Below, piece after piece: positions 6,079 through 9,157 of a stretch of DNA of 9,157 nucleotides. The stretch is taken from contig PIVQ01000261.1 of NCBI GenBank assembly GCA_003354055.1, positions 1-9,157 of the forward strand. The letters run 5' to 3'. The position numbers and the translations under genes were made by a program. The stretch is from Desulfobacteraceae bacterium. GTDB taxonomy: Bacteria > Desulfobacterota > Desulfobacteria > Desulfobacterales > Desulfobacteraceae. The notes below the pieces were generated by a model. That model saw only the letters and a program-made list of their open reading frames with translations, made no database searches and was not told the DNA's origin. The first letter of the stretch is position 1, and each line of letters opens with the position of its first letter.

Positions 6079-6611
6079 TTGAACAGATTTTCGATCTCTT
6101 GCATCATTGCTTTTTCATCAATATCTTTGGCCATGGAAAGCTCCTGAACCAAGAGGTTCTGGGCAGTGTCAAGAAGCTTGCGCTCACCAAAAGACAGATC
6201 TTTTTCCAATTTCAACTGGAAGAGATCACGGAACACCTCGGCCACGTCATAAATGGAGCCGGTCTTAATTTTATCCATGTATTCTCTGTAGCGGCGGTTC
6301 CAGGTCTGATTATCGCTGTTCTGGGCCTTTTCCTGCATTACCTTGTATACTTCAGGTACTTCATTCTCAGGGATAACTTCCCGCAGCCCTACGGATTCCA
6401 CATTGGATGTGGGAATCATTATAACCATACCGTTTTCCACGATTTTCATCATGTAAAAGTTCATGGTGTCGCCGTTGATTTCCTTGCTCTCAATTGACTC
6501 GATGTAGCCTACACCGTGTGCAGGATAGACAGCAAGGTCGCCCTTGGAAAACTCTTTTTTGGTTGAATTACTGTTTGCCTTAGCCATGGTCTTTCCGGAT
6601 TCTTCTACCAT
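6075..6611 (-). CDS. CarD-family transcriptional regulator (RNA polymerase-binding)
   Basis: A 178-residue protein. Residues 21-76 match the CarD/CdnL/TRCF RNA polymerase-interaction domain (FSKGDLAVYPAHGVGYIESI, with IPTSNVESVGLR closing it), which contacts the beta subunit. Residues 82-175 form the helical DNA-binding domain. W104 in TWNRRYREY corresponds to the tryptophan that wedges into the upstream edge of the promoter bubble in mycobacterial CarD. Such proteins stabilise open complexes, notably at rRNA promoters. In Myxococcus the relevant homologue is CdnL. The ATG at 6611 has AAGGTGG upstream. A second in-frame ATG at 6587 (MAKANSN) is preceded by GGAAAG and is a real alternative. 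The gene is followed by a strong terminator and preceded by a 223-bp leader region, so it is probably transcribed alone. Confidence 0.9.
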   Translation of the reverse strand: MVEESGKTMAKANSNSTKKEFSKGDLAVYPAHGVGYIESIESKEINGDTMNFYMMKIVENGMVIMIPTSNVESVGLREVIPENEVPEVYKVMQEKAQNSDNQTWNRRYREYMDKIKTGSIYDVAEVFRDLFQLKLEKDLSFGERKLLDTAQNLLVQELSMAKDIDEKAMMQEIENLFN

Positions 6612-6682
6612 TGATAGCCCACCTTAATTTGTGTAAAAACAAGTTGCCCATTCTCAGGCAGAGAACCATATTTTCACAACAA

Positions 6683-6688
6683 TGTCAA
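6683..6688 (-). promoter_or_regulatory. Perfect -35 hexamer upstream of the carD-family gene
   Basis: TTGACA is present on the minus strand, 71 nt before the ATG at 6611. At 17-nt spacing the -10 position reads TTCTCT, which keeps only the first and last T of the consensus. A weak -10 with a perfect -35 could reflect a promoter needing help in opening, possibly by CarD itself. This is speculative. Confidence 0.25.
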
Positions 6689-6834
6689 CAAAATAATTCC
6701 TGGATAGCTTTAATAAACAAGGTTCTTGCTGAATTCATTGACTATTCATACAAAATAAAATTCTAAGGATTTTTAATACAAAAGTGAAATTATGATAAAA
6801 ACGAAAAATACTATATCAGGAAGGAATCGAAAAA

Positions 6835-7416
6835 TTATCGACGGGAATTGATCTTATTCATTGCCTTGACCACCCCGTTCTCAAGGATGGATAAACAGGC
6901 ATCTGTTGCCGATTCTATGAGGTGATCCAGCTCATTTTGCTCCTCAGGAGAGAATTTGCCCAGCACATGACCGGTAACGTCTTTATGCCCCCCGGGATGG
7001 CCGACCCCGACCCGGATCCGGATACATTCTTTTCGGCCGAATGCATCAATAATGGAACGAATTCCATTGTGGCCGCCATGCCCCCGGCCCTGAACAATTT
7101 TAATCTTACCGTACTCAAGATCCATATCATCATGAACGACAACAATATCCCCCATGTCGATTTTATAATAGGCTGCCAGCTTTTGAATAGGGGGACCGCT
7201 GCGGTTCATATAGGCCATGGGCTTGACCAGAAAAAGGTCTCTGGACCGCACACGCGCCTTTGCAAAAGCCGCATCGAATTTTTGTTTATTCAGCTCCCGG
7301 CCGAGCTTTGAGGCAAGCGCATCAACCACCAGGAACCCAATATTATGGCGGGTCTGAGAATATTCCTTTCCAGGATTTCCCAGACCCGCCAATAATGTAA
7401 ACTTTGCATCAGACAT
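6835..7416 (-). CDS. pth: Peptidyl-tRNA hydrolase
   Basis: A 193-residue protein, the normal length for bacterial Pth. It cleaves the ester bond of peptidyl-tRNAs that drop off ribosomes and so recycles tRNA in the cytoplasm. All active-site residues of E. coli Pth have counterparts: Asn14 in LGNPG, catalytic His24 in TRHNIGF, Asn71 in MNRSG, Asp96 in VHDDMDL and Asn117 in GHGGHNGIRS. RIRVGVGHPGG (133-143) and VLGKF follow in the usual order. The gene begins 19 nt after the rplY stop codon, so translation probably depends on the shared prs-rplY-pth message. The ATG has no clear Shine-Dalgarno, which would fit coupling to rplY. Confidence 0.97.
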   Translation of the reverse strand: MSDAKFTLLAGLGNPGKEYSQTRHNIGFLVVDALASKLGRELNKQKFDAAFAKARVRSRDLFLVKPMAYMNRSGPPIQKLAAYYKIDMGDIVVVHDDMDLEYGKIKIVQGRGHGGHNGIRSIIDAFGRKECIRIRVGVGHPGGHKDVTGHVLGKFSPEEQNELDHLIESATDACLSILENGVVKAMNKINSRR

Positions 7417-7435
7417 GATGTCGGATATAAAAGGA

Positions 7436-8071
7436 TTATTCAGCTGCGGGTTCTTCTGCAGCTTCTCCTTCTTCGATCATGTCTTCATCTTCTTCTTCAA
7501 CTTCAGCAGCATCAGTTGTCGGCGGAACAACAGTGATAATGGTGAAATTCACCTCATGGGGGATTTCAATGTCTTCACCCAGATCAATGTCTTCGACATG
7601 AACGGCATCACCGATATTGAGTTCGGAAACATCCAGAACAATACTTTCCGGGGTATGTTTCGGTTTACACAAAATATCCAGCTCACGACGGATAATCTGG
7701 AGCATACCACCCTCTTTAACACCGAGGGATTCGCCTTTGGTCTCAACGGGAATGGATACGGAAACCTTAGCATCCATATCGATTTCATGGAAGTCGATGT
7801 GAAGGTACTCAAGCTGGAATGCATCCATCTGAATATCCTTAAGCATAACAGCTTTTTCCTGACCACCTTCTACTGCCAGATTAAAAAACAGACCGGTAGT
7901 ACCGTTATCCCGGATGATTTTATCAAAAACCACCGTATCAACGGACAATTTCACAGGTTCGACATTTGCACCGTAAACGATGGCAGGAATAGCTTTGGCA
8001 GCTCTTAGTTTTCTTGCTGCGCCCTTCCCTGTGGTTTCTCTTGTTTTTGCACTTAATTCAATTAGTTCCAA
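7436..8071 (-). CDS. rplY: 50S ribosomal protein L25 / general stress protein Ctc, TTG start
   Basis: I start this at the TTG at 8071. GGAGGG (8084-8079) lies exactly 7 nt upstream, and the resulting N-terminus M-ELIELSAKTRE is the standard L25/Ctc beginning. Two in-frame ATGs further upstream (8110, 8098) have no ribosome-binding site and the second lies in a hairpin loop. The 211-residue product has an N-terminal 5S rRNA-binding L25 domain (about 1-90, with GKGAARKLRAAKAIPAIVYG) and a C-terminal beta domain (about 98-185) as in TL5/Ctc. It ends in a strongly acidic tail rich in Glu. It binds 5S rRNA in the large ribosomal subunit. The tail is encoded by a GAA/GAT-rich, low-complexity stretch. 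The gene sits between prs and pth, an order seen widely in bacteria. Confidence 0.93.
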   Translation of the reverse strand: MELIELSAKTRETTGKGAARKLRAAKAIPAIVYGANVEPVKLSVDTVVFDKIIRDNGTTGLFFNLAVEGGQEKAVMLKDIQMDAFQLEYLHIDFHEIDMDAKVSVSIPVETKGESLGVKEGGMLQIIRRELDILCKPKHTPESIVLDVSELNIGDAVHVEDIDLGEDIEIPHEVNFTIITVVPPTTDAAEVEEEDEDMIEEGEAAEEPAAE

Positions 8072-8088
8072 TGTTTTACCCTCCAAAT

Positions 8089-8105
8089 CTGTCCCCATGG
8101 GACAG
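8089..8105 (-). promoter_or_regulatory. Hairpin in the rplY leader
   Basis: On the minus strand CTGTCCC (8105-8099) and GGGACAG (8095-8089) form a perfect 7-bp GC-rich stem with a 3-nt ATG loop. It lies 20 nt after the prs stop and only 4 nt before the rplY Shine-Dalgarno. No T-tract follows, so it is not a standard terminator. It could tune translation of rplY or protect a processed end. Confidence 0.5.
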
Positions 8106-8125
8106 GTCACTATAAAATATATTTT

Positions 8126-9064
8126 CTAAACAAATAGAGAATTTACAGAATCACCCCTGTAACTGCGCATAATTGCCTCACCCACAAGCTTGGCAACTGA
8201 AAGCGTCTTAATCTTGTCACAGGCCATGGCTTCCTCTGATAAGGGAACTGTATCTGTTGCAACAAGAGAATTTAAAGACGAGTCTTGAATTCTGCCAATG
8301 GCTGGGCCGGAAAGCACAGGATGGGTGCAATAGGCGTGAACCTCTTTAGCCCCTTTCTCCCGGATTACGCCTGCGGCCTCTGTTAATGTCCCGGCAGTAT
8401 CCACCATATCATCAATAACAATGGCGATCTTACCTTCGACATCACCGATAATGGCCATAGCCTTGGCCTGGTTTGGCGCACTGCGGCGTTTATCCACAAT
8501 GGCAAGCCCTGCATCAAGACGCTTGGCATAAGCCCTTGCCCGTTCAACACCCCCGGCATCCGGAGAGACAACCACAAGATCTTTACTGAACCGGGTTTTG
8601 ATATCATCAATGATAATCGGGGCAGCATAAAGGTTATCTACAGGCACGTTGAAGAATCCCTGAATCTGTCCAGCATGGAGATCCATGGTAATGACCCTGT
8701 CAACACCAGTCGCATCAAGAAGATCGGCAACCACTTTGGCAGAGATCGGGACCCTTGGATTTACTTTTTTGTCCTGGCGGGAATATCCGAAGTACGGTAT
8801 TACAGCCGTAACCCGACTGGCGGATGACCGTTTAAAGGCATCAATCAACAGGAGAAGCTCAACCAAGTTATCATTGACCGGCTTGCATGTAGACTGAATC
8901 ACATAAATTTCTTTTTTTCGGACGTTTTCATGAATTTCAACCTGGGTTTCCCCATCACTAAAACGGTTGACCTTCAATCTTCCCAATGGTTTTGCAAGAT
9001 AATCCGATATCCTATCTGCTAGTACGCAATTGGAATTCCCTGCAAAAATTGACAAGCCATTCAT
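8126..9064 (-). CDS. prs: Ribose-phosphate pyrophosphokinase (PRPP synthetase)
   Basis: A 312-residue class I PRPP synthetase, which makes phosphoribosyl pyrophosphate from ribose 5-phosphate and ATP for purine, pyrimidine, histidine, tryptophan and NAD synthesis. I chose the ATG at 9064 because the N-terminus LSIFAGN aligns with the family start. The reading frame stays open to the window edge but there reads through a tRNA-like sequence. Motifs seen: RFSDGE (34-39), [11 protein letters not shown] (88-98), [11 protein letters not shown] (128-138) with His130 of the ATP site, K192-R-R194 in the flexible catalytic loop, and the PRPP loop [10 protein letters not shown] (217-226). The Shine-Dalgarno is weak. 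It is the first gene of the prs-rplY-pth series and the gap to rplY is 54 nt. Confidence 0.97.
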   Translation of the reverse strand: MNGLSIFAGNSNCVLADRISDYLAKPLGRLKVNRFSDGETQVEIHENVRKKEIYVIQSTCKPVNDNLVELLLLIDAFKRSSASRVTAVIPYFGYSRQDKKVNPRVPISAKVVADLLDATGVDRVITMDLHAGQIQGFFNVPVDNLYAAPIIIDDIKTRFSKDLVVVSPDAGGVERARAYAKRLDAGLAIVDKRRSAPNQAKAMAIIGDVEGKIAIVIDDMVDTAGTLTEAAGVIREKGAKEVHAYCTHPVLSGPAIGRIQDSSLNSLVATDTVPLSEEAMACDKIKTLSVAKLVGEAIMRSYRGDSVNSLFV

Positions 9065-9096
9065 AGGTAAATCTCTGCTTTCTTTTATATTAAGTT

Positions 9097-9157
9097 TCGC
9101 TGGCGAGACAGGACTCGAAACTCTGAATGCAGGGATCAAAAGCATGTGTATTACCAC
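9097..9157 (-). pseudogene. Degenerate tRNA-Gln(UUG), 3' part; 5' part beyond window
   Basis: The minus strand from 9157 reads like bacterial tRNA-Gln from the D-loop (GTGGTAA) to the 3' end. It has an anticodon loop TTTTGAT (9141-9135, anticodon TTG), variable loop CATTC, T-loop TTCGAGT (9119-9113), and G at the discriminator position (9100). The stems are damaged. In the anticodon stem CATGC against CCCTG, pairs 29-41 (T/C) and 31-39 (C/C) fail. In the T-stem AGAGT against CCTGT, pair 50-64 (G/G) and the near-invariant 53-61 (T/C) fail. The end is GCGA instead of GCCA. I therefore call it a decayed copy rather than a working tRNA. The D-stem and acceptor 5' half are off the edge, so partial function is not excluded. 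Confidence 0.6.

Noticed and set aside
6757..6773. AAAATTCTAAGGATTTT dyad as a terminator for pth
   Set aside because: The stem is AT-rich with almost no loop and lies over 60 nt from the pth stop, so it is too weak to call.
7436..7520. CTT-rich repeat at the rplY 3' end as a repeat element
   Set aside because: It is explained by GAA/GAT codons for the acidic C-terminal tail of L25.
7415..8008. Long plus-strand reading frame opposite rplY
   Set aside because: It is an antisense shadow of a well-identified ribosomal protein gene, with no family resemblance of its own.
8072..8110. ATG starts of rplY at 8110 and 8098
   Set aside because: They have no Shine-Dalgarno, the second lies in a hairpin loop, and the TTG at 8071 matches the conserved L25 N-terminus.
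9065..9157. N-terminal extension of prs to the window edge (31 extra residues)
   Set aside because: The extra codons run through the tRNA-Gln-like sequence, and the family N-terminus starts at the ATG at 9064.

Overview
The window looks like a chromosomal segment from an anaerobic, moderate-GC member of the Desulfobacterota (Desulfobacter/Desulfobacula-like). This is an inference. It rests on the prs-rplY-pth series next to a glutamine tRNA-like sequence, a CarD-type RNA polymerase-binding regulator, an aldo/keto reductase fused to a two-cluster ferredoxin domain, and general codon usage. No rRNA gene, insertion sequence, phage gene or CRISPR array is visible.

Left part (1-3824), accessory metabolism. 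A partial AhpD-like/carboxymuconolactone decarboxylase-fold gene runs off the left edge on the minus strand. It is divergent from a MetR-like LysR regulator, and the gap between them holds a dyad that overlaps a good lysR promoter candidate. The lysR gene converges with, and overlaps by 44 bp, a minus-strand aldo/keto reductase with a C-terminal [4Fe-4S] domain. After a 306-bp gap comes an orphan periplasmic amino-acid-type binding protein on the plus strand, followed by two hairpins.

Right part (3935-9157), housekeeping, all on the minus strand. In transcription order (right to left) it holds: a degenerate 3' part of a tRNA-Gln(UUG) at the right edge; prs (PRPP synthetase); rplY/ctc (ribosomal protein L25, with a TTG start that ATG-only gene calling misses); pth (peptidyl-tRNA hydrolase); a CarD-family regulator; a strong intrinsic terminator; an RluD-like pseudouridine synthase; a free-standing AlaX-like alanyl-tRNA editing protein; and an AT-rich Nudix hydrolase of the CoA-pyrophosphatase type. 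Much of this block serves translation and its quality control: nucleotide precursor supply, L25 binding of 5S rRNA, recycling of peptidyl-tRNA, rRNA modification and editing of mischarged tRNA. CarD sets transcription initiation strength.

Most of the window is ordinary. The points that most deserve a second look are the decayed tRNA-Gln in front of prs, the terminator with an overlapping promoter candidate directly before rluD, the hairpin leader and TTG start of rplY, and the low-GC Nudix gene. I found no convincing new multi-gene system.
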